Shown here: positions 20,664 through 31,259 of the stretch, piece after piece
How the letters are laid out: each line of letters starts with the position of its first letter
Position numbering within the stretch: the first letter of the stretch is position 1
Assembly (NCBI GenBank): GCA_963832725.1
Contig: CAWHVG010000005.1
Span: 310,001-374,000 of the forward strand
DNA length: 64,000 nt
Source: JAEZBP01 sp963832725
GTDB taxonomy: Bacteria; Myxococcota_A; Polyangia; Polyangiales; Sandaracinaceae
Direction: 5' to 3'
Program-made: the position numbers and the translations under genes
Notes under the pieces: model-generated
What the model was told of the DNA's origin: nothing
Seen by the model: only the letters and a program-made list of their open reading frames with translations
Databases searched by the model: none

Positions 20664-21331
20664 GGCGGCCGGGAACCGCGACGAGACCGATGGGAGCCCC
20701 CTCCGCAGCCCCGGCCTCGCCTGCGCGGCCGATGCGAACGCGATGTGCATTTTGCACATCGGCCTCACACCACCCGGGAGCCCCTTCCCCGTTCTGCACG
20801 ACGCCTCCGCAGCGCCCCCGAGCCGGAGCTGGCGGCCGGGAACCGCGACGAGACCGATGGGAGCCCCGTCCGCAGCCCCGGCCTCGCCTGCGCGGCCGAT
20901 GCGAACGCGATGTGCATTTTGCACATCGGCCTCACACCACCCGGGAGCCCCTTCCCCGTTTTGCGCGACGCCTGCGCAGCGCCCGCGAGCCGGAGCCCGC
21001 GGCCGCGAACCGCGACGAGACCGATGGGAGCCCCCTCCGCAGCCCCGGCCTCGCCTGCGCGGCCGATGCGAACGCGATGTGCATTTTGCACATCGGCCTC
21101 ACACCACCCGCGAGCCCCTTCCCCGTTCTGCGCGACGCCTCCGCACCGCCCCCGAGCCGGAGCCCGCGGCCGCGAACCGCGACGAGACCGATGGGAGCCC
21201 CCTCCGCAGCCCCGGCCTCGCCTGCGCGGCCGATGCGAACGCGATGTGCATTTTGCACATCGGCCTCACACCACCCGCGAGCCCCTTCCCCGTTCTGCAC
21301 GACGCCTCCGCACCGCCCGCCTCGCCTCCGC
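20664..21331. repeat. Four tandem 167-bp repeats, each with a perfect dyad
   Basis: Four head-to-tail copies start at 20664, 20831, 20998 and 21165; the period is exactly 167 bp for every landmark I checked. The copies differ at few positions. Each holds GGGAACCGCGACGAGACCG (or GCGAACC...), a GC-rich block, and then the AT-richer dyad CGATGTGCA-TTT-TGCACATCG at 20741-20761, 20908-20928, 21075-21095 and 21242-21262. All dyads are unchanged. The array fills the gap between pcnB and the subtilase gene. No real ORF is recognised in it: frames are open because the DNA is GC-rich and the unit repeats. Confidence 0.95.
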
Positions 21332-21369
21332 GCTTGTCGAGAGCCGACCTCGGCGCGCACAGTGGCGCG

Positions 21370-23384
21370 GTGCGGGTCACGCGCGCGAGCTCGACGGCGC
21401 CTCTCCTCGCGGGCGCGCTCGCCCTGCTCACGTGCTCGCCGGCTGCAGGGCCCGCCCGGGCGCAGCCTCTGCCGCCCCGCTGGCCGCGCGCGCCGCTGGC
21501 GGAGGTCGCCCGGATGCAGGTCGGCGCCGACACGGCGTGGCAACGCTACGGCGTCGAGGGTCGCGGCGCGGTGCTCTGCCTCGTCGACACCGGCGTGGAC
21601 CCGACCCATCGCAATCTCACCGACGCGAGCGGCGCACCTCGGATCCTGTGGCTGCTCGACTCGTTCGGCGCCGCGCGCGGACGCTTCGCCAATCTGGAGG
21701 CACGCTTCGGCGGCGCGGTCTGGGGCGGGGACGAGAGCGGATTGCCCGGCGACCCGCACGGGCACGGCACGGCGATGGCCTCCATCGCCCTCGGGGACGG
21801 GAGCGACGGTGAAGAGGTCGGGCCCACCGCCGGGATCGCCCCCGCCGCGTCGCTCGTCGTCGTGCGCGCCTACGACCCGACGATGGGCGGCTTCACCGAC
21901 GACGCAGTCGTGAACGGCGTTCGCTTCTGCCGCGCGGTCGCGAGCCAGGACGAGGCCATCGACGCCCGGCGGATGGTCGTGCTGCTGAGCCTGGGCGGGC
22001 ACGACGGCGCCCACGACGGCTCGGGCGCGTTCGAGCGGGCGCTGACGGCGGAGGCGCAGGCCGTCCCCATCGTGGTGGCGGCCGGCAACGACGGGGCCCG
22101 CGCCGTGCACGCGACCGCGCGCCTCTTCGAGGGCGAGACCTCCTCGATCGACGTCCACATCCCGCACTCGCTCTTGCCCGACGCGGAGCTGGCGCTGACG
22201 CTCCGCTGGCGAGGCGGCGCGCTCTCGGTGGTCGGCCCGAACGGCGAGCAGAGCGCCTGGATGAGCACGCCGCCGGACGCGCCGTTTCCGCTCGGAGGCG
22301 CGGAGGTTGCCCTCGCCCCGCTCGCGGACGCGCCGGGCCTCTTCCGTCTCGCTCTCGCGGCCCGCGACGGCGCGCTCGCGTCGGGCACGTACCATCTGGC
22401 GATCCGCGGCCCGATGGAGCTCGAGGTCTGGCTGGCCGGCGCACGGCTGGGCTCCACGTTCTTCCCGCCCGGCCTCGGCGGAATCCCACGTCCGCACCGA
22501 CGAGACGATCACCGTCCCGGCCACGGCCGAGGCGCTGATCGCGGTCGGCTCGACGGTGGCCCGCACCGAGGTCTCCACCGAGACCGGCACGCTGACCATC
22601 GAGGGCGCACAGGGGCAGCTCGCACCCTTCTCGTCGATCGGCCCCGCGCCGAGCGGCGCGCCCAAGCCGGATCTGGTGGCGCCCGGCGGCTGGGTGCTGG
22701 CCGCCCTCTCCCACGACGTCGTGGACGGCGACCCGGACAACCTGGTCGGCGGCGCGCTGGCACCGGATCGCGCGCTCGACGGCCGCATCGCGGTGCGCGG
22801 GACCTCCGTGTCGGCGGCGGTCGTCGCCGGAGCGCTGCTGCTCGCGCTCGAGCTGGACCCGAGCGCGTCGGCGGATGCGCGCGCCCGCCTCGTGGCCAGC
22901 GCAAACGGCGGCGGCTGGAGCCCGGGCCGCGGGGCCGGCGAGCTGGACGTGCCGGCGCTCCTGGGTCTCTCGGCGAGCTCGGCGCCGGGAGGCCCCACCT
23001 TCCTCGCCACGCGCGCGCTGGTCCCGACCGACGAGATGCTCTGGCTGGTGGCGGACGCGTCCGGCGAAGAGCTCGAGGTCGCGGTCGGCGGACAGCACCT
23101 ACCGGGCCCCGATCCGCTTCGGCGCGACGCAGCTCTCGGTGCCGGTGCCGCCCGTGAGCATCGGCGTCCCGCTCGCCGTGCAGGCGCAGATCGACGGACG
23201 GCCTCTCGGCGAAGTCAGCGTCCCCGTCCTGCTGAGCCGGGATCCGGCCGGCGTGGTCACCCCGGTGGGCGGCTGCACGGCCGCCCCCTCGGCTCCCGCG
23301 CGACACCCGCTCGGGCTGATCGGGCTCGTCGTGGTGGCCCTCCGACTCGGCCGCACGGGCGCTGCGCACCGCCGCCCCGAATGA
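21370..23384 (+). CDS. Secreted subtilisin-like (S8) serine protease with MYXO-CTERM-like tail (two frame breaks)
   Basis: About 671 residues. The GTG start at 21370 gives a signal peptide ending near PARAQ. The catalytic Asp is in LVDTGVD (about 71), the His in GHGTAMA (about 129) and the Ser in GTSVSAAVVAG (about 476). Roughly 250 residues between His and Ser form an inserted beta-rich region. Frames change at about 22485 (after ...PPGLGG, resuming ESHVRTDETI) and at about 23100 (resuming FGATQLSVPVPP). The end has Gly-Gly-Cys, a hydrophobic helix (LGLIGLVVVALRLG) and a basic tail. This looks like a MYXO-CTERM sorting signal, so outer-surface anchoring is likely. It follows the 167-bp array by 40 nt. 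Confidence 0.8.
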
Positions 23385-23574
23385 ATCGTGCCCGAGCGGG
23401 TTGTCCTCCCGGCCCCTCTTCGTGCGCGGCGGGATGGCGAGTTGATGGGCGCCAACCTCCGTGATACCGCGTGAGCGCCTGTGAGCCGCCGCGGGGGCGG
23501 GCCCACGAGATTTGAAGGTAGTGGCGGTGAGAGCCGTCTCACTCGGGCCCTCGTCGGGCTCTTCGGATGCACGC

Positions 23575-25341
23575 ATGAACAGAGCAGCTTTCCTTCGCCT
23601 CGTCGCGGTCGCCCTCCTCGTCTCGTACGCCGGCTGTCATTCGCCCCGGCGGCAGTGGCAGCCGCAGAGCGGTCCCACCGTGGCGACCACCGGCGGCCAA
23701 ACGGTGACCACCGACGTCGTGGCCAGCGGCGACCCTCGCCAGCAGCTCGAGCAGCTCGACGGCGTGCTCCGGCAACAGGGCTTTTCGCCCACCGGGCCGG
23801 CCATCCACGGCAACCTCGTGCAGAACGGCATGATCGCCTACGCGCTCGATGCCCAGCCGGGCGCCTGCTACACGCTGGCCGCCTTCGGGGAGCAGCAGGG
23901 CCAGAACATCGACATGATCGTGCTCGACCCCTACGGCCGGCCGGCGGCGCACAACGTGAGGCCGGACGATCACCCGTGGGCGAGCTTCTGCGCCAGCGTG
24001 GGCGGCCGCTTCATCGCCCGCGTGCAGATGGCCGGCGGCTCGGGCAGCTACTACTACGCGGCCTACCGCGGACCCGCCGGGCGCCGGATGGAGCTCTCGC
24101 AGTTCTTCGGCCAGCAGCCCGAGCAGCAGGTGCAGGTCGCCCAGATGGGCGCCGACACGCAGCAGCGCTTGGCCGGGCTCGACCAGCAGCTCCAGGCCCA
24201 GGGCTTCTCGCGGGTCGGTCAGCCGGCGGGCATGGTCCTGAACGCGAGCGATCTGCGCGACTTCCAGCTCAACCTGCTCCAGGGTCAGTGCTACGTCTTC
24301 GCCACCCTCGGCGGGCAGGGCGCGGTCGACACGGACCTGATGCTGAACGATGCGAGCGGCCAGCAGCTCGAGGCCGACAACCAGCACGCGCGCGACGCGC
24401 AGATCCGCTACTGCGCACCCGCCACCGGCAGCTACGCGCTGCAGGTCCGCATGTTCCAGGGTCAGGGGCCGCTCTTCGCGGTCGGCTACGTACAGAACGC
24501 GGCCCAGGCGCAGCACACCGCGCCGGTGATGGCGAGCACCTCCACGGCGGGCGCGAACCTGCAGGAGAACTTCGCGCTCCTCGACGCCGACATGCGCGCG
24601 CGGGGCTACGAGAGCTACGGCCAGCAGACCACCGGCCAGCTGGCGGCGGGCGGGACACGCAACTTCGAGATCCAGCTCGAGGGCGGCCGCTGCTACGCCA
24701 TCCTGGCGGTCGGTGACGGCGGCGTGCGCGATCTCGACCTCGTGCTGGTCGACCAGAGCGGCAACGAGGTGGACCGCGACCTGGCCCAGGACGCGCGGCC
24801 CACGGTCCGGGTCTGCCCCGACCACAGCGGCGACTTCCAGATGCAGGTGCGGATGACCGGCGGCGCGGGCAGCTACGTCTACGCGCCCTACCGCTGGCCG
24901 CGCGGCACCAGCGGCGCCGGCCTGCACGGCCTGTCGTGGGTGCGCCTGTCGGAGGTCACCGCGCTCCTCGGGGTCGAAGGCTTCGTGCCCGATCCCGGCT
25001 TCACCCCGCAGCGCGGGACGCTCGGCAGCCAGGGCGCCAGCGCATCGCAGAGCGTCGATCTGGTCGGCGGCCAGTGCTACGCGATCGTCGTCGTCGGCGG
25101 CGATGGGGTGCACGACCTCGACATCTCCCTCTCGCAGAACGGGAGCGAGCTCGCGAGCGACTACGGCAGCCGCAACGCCTTCCCCTCCGTGCGGCACTGC
25201 CCGACGCAAGATGGCCGCTTCCAGGTGGGCATCACCGCGGCCAGCGGGAGCGGCGGCTACTACATGCAGGTGTTCAGCCGCCGCACCGAGGGCAACGCGT
25301 CGTGGAGCGCGCCCTCGGACGACACCCTCGCGCAGCGCTGA
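23575..25341 (+). CDS. Lipoprotein with four PPC-like beta-sandwich repeats
   Basis: 588 residues with lipobox SYAGC (about residues 18-22), so a lipid-anchored envelope protein. After a short linker come four homologous blocks of about 130 residues. Each starts with a helix such as LEQLDGVLRQQGF and then a beta-sandwich with conserved QCYVFATLGG/ACYTLAAFGE, a central D-L-D/D-M-I strand and an ending such as GSGSYYYA. This resembles pre-peptidase C-terminal (PPC) domains, which bind or solubilise partners in secreted proteins. No catalytic motif was seen. Its place right after the subtilase suggests a related surface role, but the two are probably separate transcripts (190-nt gap). Confidence 0.7.
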   Translation: MNRAAFLRLVAVALLVSYAGCHSPRRQWQPQSGPTVATTGGQTVTTDVVASGDPRQQLEQLDGVLRQQGFSPTGPAIHGNLVQNGMIAYALDAQPGACYTLAAFGEQQGQNIDMIVLDPYGRPAAHNVRPDDHPWASFCASVGGRFIARVQMAGGSGSYYYAAYRGPAGRRMELSQFFGQQPEQQVQVAQMGADTQQRLAGLDQQLQAQGFSRVGQPAGMVLNASDLRDFQLNLLQGQCYVFATLGGQGAVDTDLMLNDASGQQLEADNQHARDAQIRYCAPATGSYALQVRMFQGQGPLFAVGYVQNAAQAQHTAPVMASTSTAGANLQENFALLDADMRARGYESYGQQTTGQLAAGGTRNFEIQLEGGRCYAILAVGDGGVRDLDLVLVDQSGNEVDRDLAQDARPTVRVCPDHSGDFQMQVRMTGGAGSYVYAPYRWPRGTSGAGLHGLSWVRLSEVTALLGVEGFVPDPGFTPQRGTLGSQGASASQSVDLVGGQCYAIVVVGGDGVHDLDISLSQNGSELASDYGSRNAFPSVRHCPTQDGRFQVGITAASGSGGYYMQVFSRRTEGNASWSAPSDDTLAQR

Positions 25342-25480
25342 GCGGCGCTTTCGGCGCAACGTCGACGATGGGCGGGCTCTGGCGGGTGACACCGCGGAGC
25401 CTGCCCGCCGCCGAACGCGCTCGCGCACCTCGAGGTTCGCGCGTGAACGAGCCGGCCTCCCCTTGCCATGGAGCCGAGCG

Positions 25481-26248
<768 letters not shown>

Positions 26249-26311
26249 CAGGGACCTCGCTGGCTGGAACCTCGATGGCGCAGCCCGTGTCCGCGTCGAG
26301 CGCGCCGGCCC

Positions 26312-26899
26312 TCAGCGCGGGCGCAACGAGAGCGTGCGATCGAGCAGCTCGCCGAAGGTGGTCACCTCGGTCGGCGCCGGCTTCGAGACGGCCCGCGCGA
26401 CCGGACCCGAGGGAGCGGCCGCCGAGAGCTCGAGCTCCTGCGCCGCGAGCTCACCCGGCGCCGAAGGCGCGCGCGTCTCCACCGGCGCGGTCGGGATGGC
26501 CTCCTCGAGCTCATCGTCGTGATCGATGATGATCTCGGGGCCTTCGTCCAGGTCCACCTCGACCCGATCGACGCCGTCGAGCTCGACCTCGAGCGCCATC
26601 TCCATCGGCGTCGGCTTGGGCGCCTTGGGCTCCCCGGCATCGAGGGCCACCTCGAGCTCCGGCTGGGCAGGCTCCGGCTGGGCCGGCTCCGGCTGGGCAG
26701 GCTCGGGCGGAGCGACCTTCGCGACGGACGGGGAAGGAACCGCGGGCTTCGGCAGCGGCGACGGAACCGCCGGCTTGGGCGCCTCGGCCGCGCCTGCCGC
26801 GCTGACCCGACCGCCGATTGGTCCGGGCGCGGGCCTGCGGTTCTTCTCGATGCGCTCGAGCAACCCCTCGAGCTTCGCGATCCGTAGCTCCGCGCTCAC
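26312..26899 (-). CDS. Pro/Ala/Glu-rich protein of unknown function
   Basis: 195 residues, not recognised. A short N-terminal helix (LRIAKLEGLLERIEKN) could dimerise. The middle is proline-rich with four AQPEP/EPAQP repeats and two KPAVPSP repeats, and the C-terminal half is acidic, with IIIDHDDELEEA. It ends in a short conserved-looking helix (TTFGELLDRTL). The GTG start overlaps the preceding stop by 4 nt (GTGA), so it is coupled to the gene at 26896-27447. A scaffold or adaptor role is possible but not shown. Confidence 0.55.
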   Translation of the reverse strand: MSAELRIAKLEGLLERIEKNRRPAPGPIGGRVSAAGAAEAPKPAVPSPLPKPAVPSPSVAKVAPPEPAQPEPAQPEPAQPELEVALDAGEPKAPKPTPMEMALEVELDGVDRVEVDLDEGPEIIIDHDDELEEAIPTAPVETRAPSAPGELAAQELELSAAAPSGPVARAVSKPAPTEVTTFGELLDRTLSLRPR

Positions 26900-27447
26900 G
26901 CGCCCTCCGGTGCGAGACGCCCCACGATCGCGGGGACGTCGTCGCCGCCACGCGACCACTTCCAGACCTGCTGCGCGACGCTCGGATCGACGAGCAAGAA
27001 GCGCCCGGCCTCGGACACCGGCACGCACGCGACCTCGCGGTCCGCCAGCGACGAGAAGAGCCCGCCGAGCAGCGCCGCGACGCCGAGGTGAGCGTCGTCC
27101 AGCGCCGGCAAGCCCTCGAGGGCGGCGACCAGGGCGTCGCCCCAGCGCTCCACCCGCAAGCGGCCCCAGCCGAAGAGCGAGAGCACGTCCGCCGCCCGGC
27201 CCAGCACGAGCTCGGGCCGCTTCGAGGCCGGCTCGCCGTCGATGCCCCCGGCAGCCGCCTCGCCCAGGTGCTTGCCGAGCTTGCGTACCGCCGTCAGATC
27301 GCCGTTGTTCACGGCCGCCGCGATCAGCGGGGCCACGACGTCGTCGGACAAGATGAGCACGCGCTCGCCGCCGCGCGACGATACGGCGCCGCGAGCGAGG
27401 TCGAACTCGAAGAAACCACCCGGATCGAACGCCGTGTCCGCCATCAT
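26896..27447 (-). CDS. Conserved-looking protein of unknown function
   Basis: 183 residues, not recognised. It has no signal peptide or membrane helix. The sequence is mostly alpha/beta: an N-terminal block FDPGGFFEFDL, a helical middle with VRKLGKHLGEAAAGG, and then GWGRLRVERWGDALVAAL, a strand-helix pattern that faintly recalls V4R-type ligand domains. The start is one of two adjacent ATG codons at 27447/27444. First gene of a two-gene operon; a 139-nt divergent region separates it from the gene at 27587. Confidence 0.6.
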   Translation of the reverse strand: MMADTAFDPGGFFEFDLARGAVSSRGGERVLILSDDVVAPLIAAAVNNGDLTAVRKLGKHLGEAAAGGIDGEPASKRPELVLGRAADVLSLFGWGRLRVERWGDALVAALEGLPALDDAHLGVAALLGGLFSSLADREVACVPVSEAGRFLLVDPSVAQQVWKWSRGGDDVPAIVGRLAPEGA

Positions 27448-27586
27448 GTACGCGCCTCGTCGGAAAGGCCGGCGAGAGCACGATCGCTGGTGTAGAAGCT
27501 CGGCCGGCACCGTGTCAAATCCTTTGCAAGCGTGCGTCGTTCGGAGCGGCGAGCGGCGCACCGGGCTTTCTGCTAAGGCGCTCCCC

Positions 27587-29039
27587 ATGACGTCCGACCG
27601 CAGGCCTCGGAGGATGTGGGCCTCGCTCGCAGCCCTGGCCGTGATCTGCGGTGTGCTGCCGAACGGCGCGCGAGCGCAGGAGGAAGACCTCTTCGGCGAT
27701 GCTTGGGTGGACGCGCTCGCCGAGAGCCTGGCGCCGCGCTGGGCCGGCCCGCGCGTCCCCTGGCCGGCGCAGACACCCCGACCGCCCGCCGACGGCGTGC
27801 TCTCCTCGGCGCTCGATCCGGTGAACGTGCAGATCGGAAGCGAAGCGGTCGATCCCGCGCTGGCAGCGCGCGCGCTGGAGGCTCTGGAGAGTGCGCACGA
27901 TTGGATGGCCGCGCACCGCTGGCCCACGCCGCCTCCCGACGGAGGCTACGGCGGGACGGAGGGCTTCGATCTCTATCTGGTCGACGCGCCCGCGCCGCCG
28001 GCCGCCGCGGAGCTCGACGATGCGGAGCCGCCCGTGCCGATGCGAGCGTGGGCCGAAGTGGACACGCCGAACGGCGGGTCGGGGCTCGACGCCGCCATCA
28101 CCTACGCCGAGGTCGACGCCGGCGTGGATCCGCGTCGCCTCGCCGCCTGCGTGACCAGCGCCTACGTGAGGGCGGCGCTCCTGGCCGAGGATCCGGCCGA
28201 AGCCCCCGCCTGGCGCGCCGCGACCGGCGACTACGTGGCCTGGCTCCTGACCGGCGACTTCGGCTGCTCCGACGAGGGGATCATCCGGCAGCAGCGCGAG
28301 AGCTGGCGCACCTGGATCGCAAAGGACGACGCCACCGACGGCGGCGGCGCGCTCTTCCTGGCGATGCTCTCGGCGCGGACGGACGGGCTCACGGGAGACT
28401 TCATCCGCGACCTCTGGTCCGGTGCGCCTCAGCTCACCTGGGAAGGCGAGGGCCTGCGGGCGGCGCCCGACATGTGGCAGGTGACGAACACCGTGATGGA
28501 CGTGGGCCGCGACCCGCTCCCGCGGCTGATGGAAGAGATGGCCGTGGCCCGCTGGTTCGCGGGCGATCCGGCGCGGCTTCCCGGCGCGCCGCTGGCGCTG
28601 CTCGGCGAGCTGCCGGAGGGAGCCACGGTCCCGAACGACGGGCACACGGCCTGGACGGATCTCCCGCGGCGCTTCGAGCCGCACGGGCTGGAGCTCATGC
28701 CGCTCGGGAGCGCCTACGTCGTGGTGGACACGGAGGGGGCGCCGCCCGGAAGTGCGCTGCGGATTCTGGCTGCGCGGGGAGTACGGCGTCGGCTGGGCGC
28801 TCTCGGCGGTGCGGCTGGCCGCGGACGGGCAAGAGCGCGGTCGGGTGCGCGCGCCGGTGAGGCCGCGGACGCCGCGCAGCTACATCCCGCTGGAGCTGCC
28901 CTACGGGGAGACGGCAAAGGTGGTGATCGTGGTGACGAACATGGGCGCGAGGCTCGTCGACGCGGACGAGCCGAGCGATCTCGCCCGCGCGTTCCGGCTG
29001 GTGCTCGACAAGTCGGAGGTTTCGCAGGACTCGCCCTGA
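27587..29039 (+). CDS. Secreted protein of unknown function (frame break)
   Basis: About 484 residues, family not recognised. Residues 5-30 form a signal peptide (LAALAVICGVLPNGARAQ). The mature part contains a metalloprotease-like layout without a HExxH motif: FDLYLVDAPAPPAA, AAITYAEVDAG, a pair of Cys (LAACVTSAYV and FGCSDEG) and an all-helical stretch. The frame changes near 28755, from ...GAPPGSALR to FWLRGEYGVGWAL, after which a beta-rich C-terminal domain (PLELPYGETAKVVIVVTNMG) runs to the stop. The two parts read as one protein. A hairpin lies just after the stop. Confidence 0.6.
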
Positions 29040-29047
29040 GCTGCGTC

Positions 29048-29067
29048 GCGCTCCGCGAGAGGAGCGC
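29048..29067. terminator. Hairpin between convergent genes
   Basis: GCGCTCC (29048-29054) and GGAGCGC (29061-29067) form a 7-bp stem with a GCGAGA loop, followed by a GC-rich run. It sits in the 46-nt gap between stops at 29039 (plus) and 29086 (minus). No T-run. Confidence 0.35.
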
Positions 29068-29085
29068 CCGCCCGGGCGGGGACGG

Positions 29086-29883
29086 TCAGTGGAGGAGCGG
29101 GCGGCGGCCTCGCTTCCAGGCTTCTTCGGCTTCGACCACGTCTTCGAAGAGGACGATGTCGCGGCCGTGCTCCGCGGCGATCATGCGCGCCAAGGCGATC
29201 AGCTCGGGCGAGTGGCCCGCCTCTTCGAGCGCAGCGAGATCCACCCCCGGCTCGTCGGGCTCGATGAAGTCGGGGAGAGTCGTGCGGAAAGCGTCGAAGC
29301 GCGCCCCGAGACGATCGAGGCGGCGACGCTCCTCGCCACGCGCGGCGTCGGCCCCCCGCTCGCAGAGCTCGATCAGCTCACCGACGTCGGCGAAGTCCGC
29401 GGCGAACGAAACGTAGCCCTCGTCGATGTCCAACGGGACCGCGACGAGCGCGCGCAGCTCGGGCGTGCCTTCGCCGAGGCAACGCAGCGACCAGAGCTCG
29501 TGCGCGAGCACCACCACGCTCACCCCGCTCGGCCCGCGAGCTGGAACGCTCGAGAGATCGAAGCGCGTCCCGGCCCAATTGTGGATGACGCCGTTCTCAC
29601 CGCAGCGCTGGCACTCCCACTCGATGCGCTCGTCGCTCGCGCGCACGATGCCGAGGCGCCCGCGGCAACGACGCCGGCGCGAGGGGTTCGAGCAGAGCGC
29701 CGCAGCGAGGGTGCCCTGGCCGGCGGGCAAGAGGAATCCGGTCTCGACGATGCGCGCGAGGTACGCGCCCATCTTGCCCGGCAAGCCGTCCACGATGTCA
29801 CCGCGCTCGTCGAGGAAGTGCGTCAGGTCGCTGACGTAGGTGCGAGGCTGCGGGCGCCCGGTTCGGCGTGAGTCGGCGGTCAT
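29086..29883 (-). CDS. Zinc-ribbon-like N-terminal domain protein of unknown function
   Basis: 265 residues. The first ~100 resemble a widespread short uncharacterised protein type: YVSDLTHFLDERGD, a helical middle, Cys residues around RRRRCRGRL, then IEWECQRCGENGVIHNW. The two Cys clusters suggest a zinc ribbon. The remaining ~160 residues (from about RGPSGVSVVVL) are a separate alpha/beta region I do not recognise, with a His-rich helix (LIALARMIAAEHGRD). The start ATG at 29883 is chosen because conserved-looking sequence begins just after it; an upstream in-frame start at 29958 adds 25 poor residues. Function unknown. Confidence 0.6.
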   Translation of the reverse strand: MTADSRRTGRPQPRTYVSDLTHFLDERGDIVDGLPGKMGAYLARIVETGFLLPAGQGTLAAALCSNPSRRRRCRGRLGIVRASDERIEWECQRCGENGVIHNWAGTRFDLSSVPARGPSGVSVVVLAHELWSLRCLGEGTPELRALVAVPLDIDEGYVSFAADFADVGELIELCERGADAARGEERRRLDRLGARFDAFRTTLPDFIEPDEPGVDLAALEEAGHSPELIALARMIAAEHGRDIVLFEDVVEAEEAWKRGRRPLLH

Positions 29884-30069
29884 GGTCGGAGCTCGGCCCA
29901 CGCTCGGGTTCGCGGTGGGGCTCGCGCGGAAGGTTGCGAATGCCCCGAGACTCGTCAAGGAGACCGAGCGCGCTCGCCGCGGACCGCTGCATCGCGCGAT
30001 GTGGATGCAATCGGCGATGGCGCGGGCGACCGCCGCGCGTCGGCGTGACGCAGACGCCCGTAAAGGTCC

Positions 30070-31015
30070 TCAGCCGGAGCGCAGCAACCAGATGAGACCC
30101 AGGACGCTGACCGCGAAGACCACCGACGCCAGGACGTAGATGACCATGTCCGCGGCGGCGATCGAGGGCTTGGACGGCGCGAGCGGGCTCGGTGCGGGGG
30201 CCGGTTCGGGATCGGCCGGCGCAACCTCTTCGGGCTCCGGCTCCGGCGCCACTTCCGCCCAGGTCGGCGGCTCGACGTCCTCGTCGTCGCCGCGCTCGAG
30301 CGCCTTCACGTACCCGCCGGCCGGATCCTCGAAGAGCAGGACGGTGGAGCCGATGCACACTTCGTCGCGGTCCGAGAGGAGGCGCTCCGTCCAGCGCCGG
30401 CCGCCGACCACGACCCCGTTCTTGCTCCCGAGGTCACGCACCCGGACTCCGTCGCCGGCGACCTCGATCTCGGCGTGCTCGCGAGACGCGTCGGCGTCAC
30501 GGAGGCACAGCTCGCAGTCCTCGCCCCGGCCGGCGACCAGACGCGCCGGCGGAATCCGGCAGGGTCGTGCGCCGCCCCTCCTCGGGGCCGTTCATCACGG
30601 TGAGGCTCGGGCGGAGCGGCTCGCTCTCGCTCTCGAGCGCGCCGCGCAAGAGCCGCCGGGCCAGCGACGCGGTCCGCTCGGACGAGGTCGGCGACGCCAC
30701 CGCCACGCCGGAATGGAAGACGAGGGCGAAGCCACCGATCTCGATCCGGTCGCCGTCCCGGAGCGGTTTGCCTCGCCCCGGCACCAGGCGCGCTTCGGCG
30801 ATGCGCGTGCCGTTGGTCGAGCCGTGGTCGGTGAGCGAGTAGCGCTTGCCCGAAAGCTCGATGGTCGCGTGCCTCGAGCTCACGGCGCGATTGGGCAGGC
30901 AGACGTCGGCGCCCCGCCCTCGGCCGATGAGGATGCGGTCCTGGTCGAACTCGTAGACGACTTCGTCCTCGGACCCCGACGCCCACAGCGAGCGGACGTG
31001 GAGGCGCACACCCAT
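30070..31015 (-). CDS. Double FHA-domain protein with C-terminal membrane anchor (frame break)
   Basis: About 315 residues. FHA domains bind phosphothreonine peptides, usually made by Ser/Thr kinases. FHA1 (about 20-85) has ILIGRGRGADVCLP, SSRHATIE and GSTNGT; FHA2 (about 155-245) has LVAGRGEDCELCL, SREHAEIE and GSKNGV. All the usual Arg, Ser and Asn contact residues are present in both. The frame changes near 30545, after RTTLPDSAG, inside the first strands of FHA2. A Pro/Glu-rich linker leads to one C-terminal helix (MVIYVLASVVFAVSVLGLIW), giving a tail anchor. It is divergent from the PilZ gene. Likely partners are kinases such as that at 5058-7061, but this is inference. Confidence 0.82.
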
Positions 31016-31259
31016 CCCTCGGGAGTACCACGGGCGCGACGCATCGCCGAAAAAGACGAACGCCCGACTGCCCTCCTCGTGCGCACTGCGCCTCACCCCC
31101 GACGACCGCCGGAGCGAGAGCGGCTCGAGTCGAAGCCCCCCAAGCCGGGCGCGAGGACCCGTCCCGGGCTGTCGAAAACTGGACGGATCGACGCCGCATC
31201 TGCAGAGCATCGCCCTGTGGAGCGATCCCCGTGCTCGCTCCCATCGGAGGAACGCGACG
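31016..31259. other. Divergent promoter region FHA/PilZ genes
   Basis: 244 bp between two divergent starts. I see no clear promoter boxes; the plus-strand gene has GGAGG about 10 nt before its ATG. Confidence 0.4.

Noticed and set aside
20664..21331. CRISPR array
   Set aside because: Units are 167 bp in direct contact, with no spacers of differing sequence, and no cas genes are near.
20602..21533. Long open frames on both strands across the 167-bp repeats
   Set aside because: All frames are open because of GC content and repetition; compositions are unlike proteins and they run into real genes.
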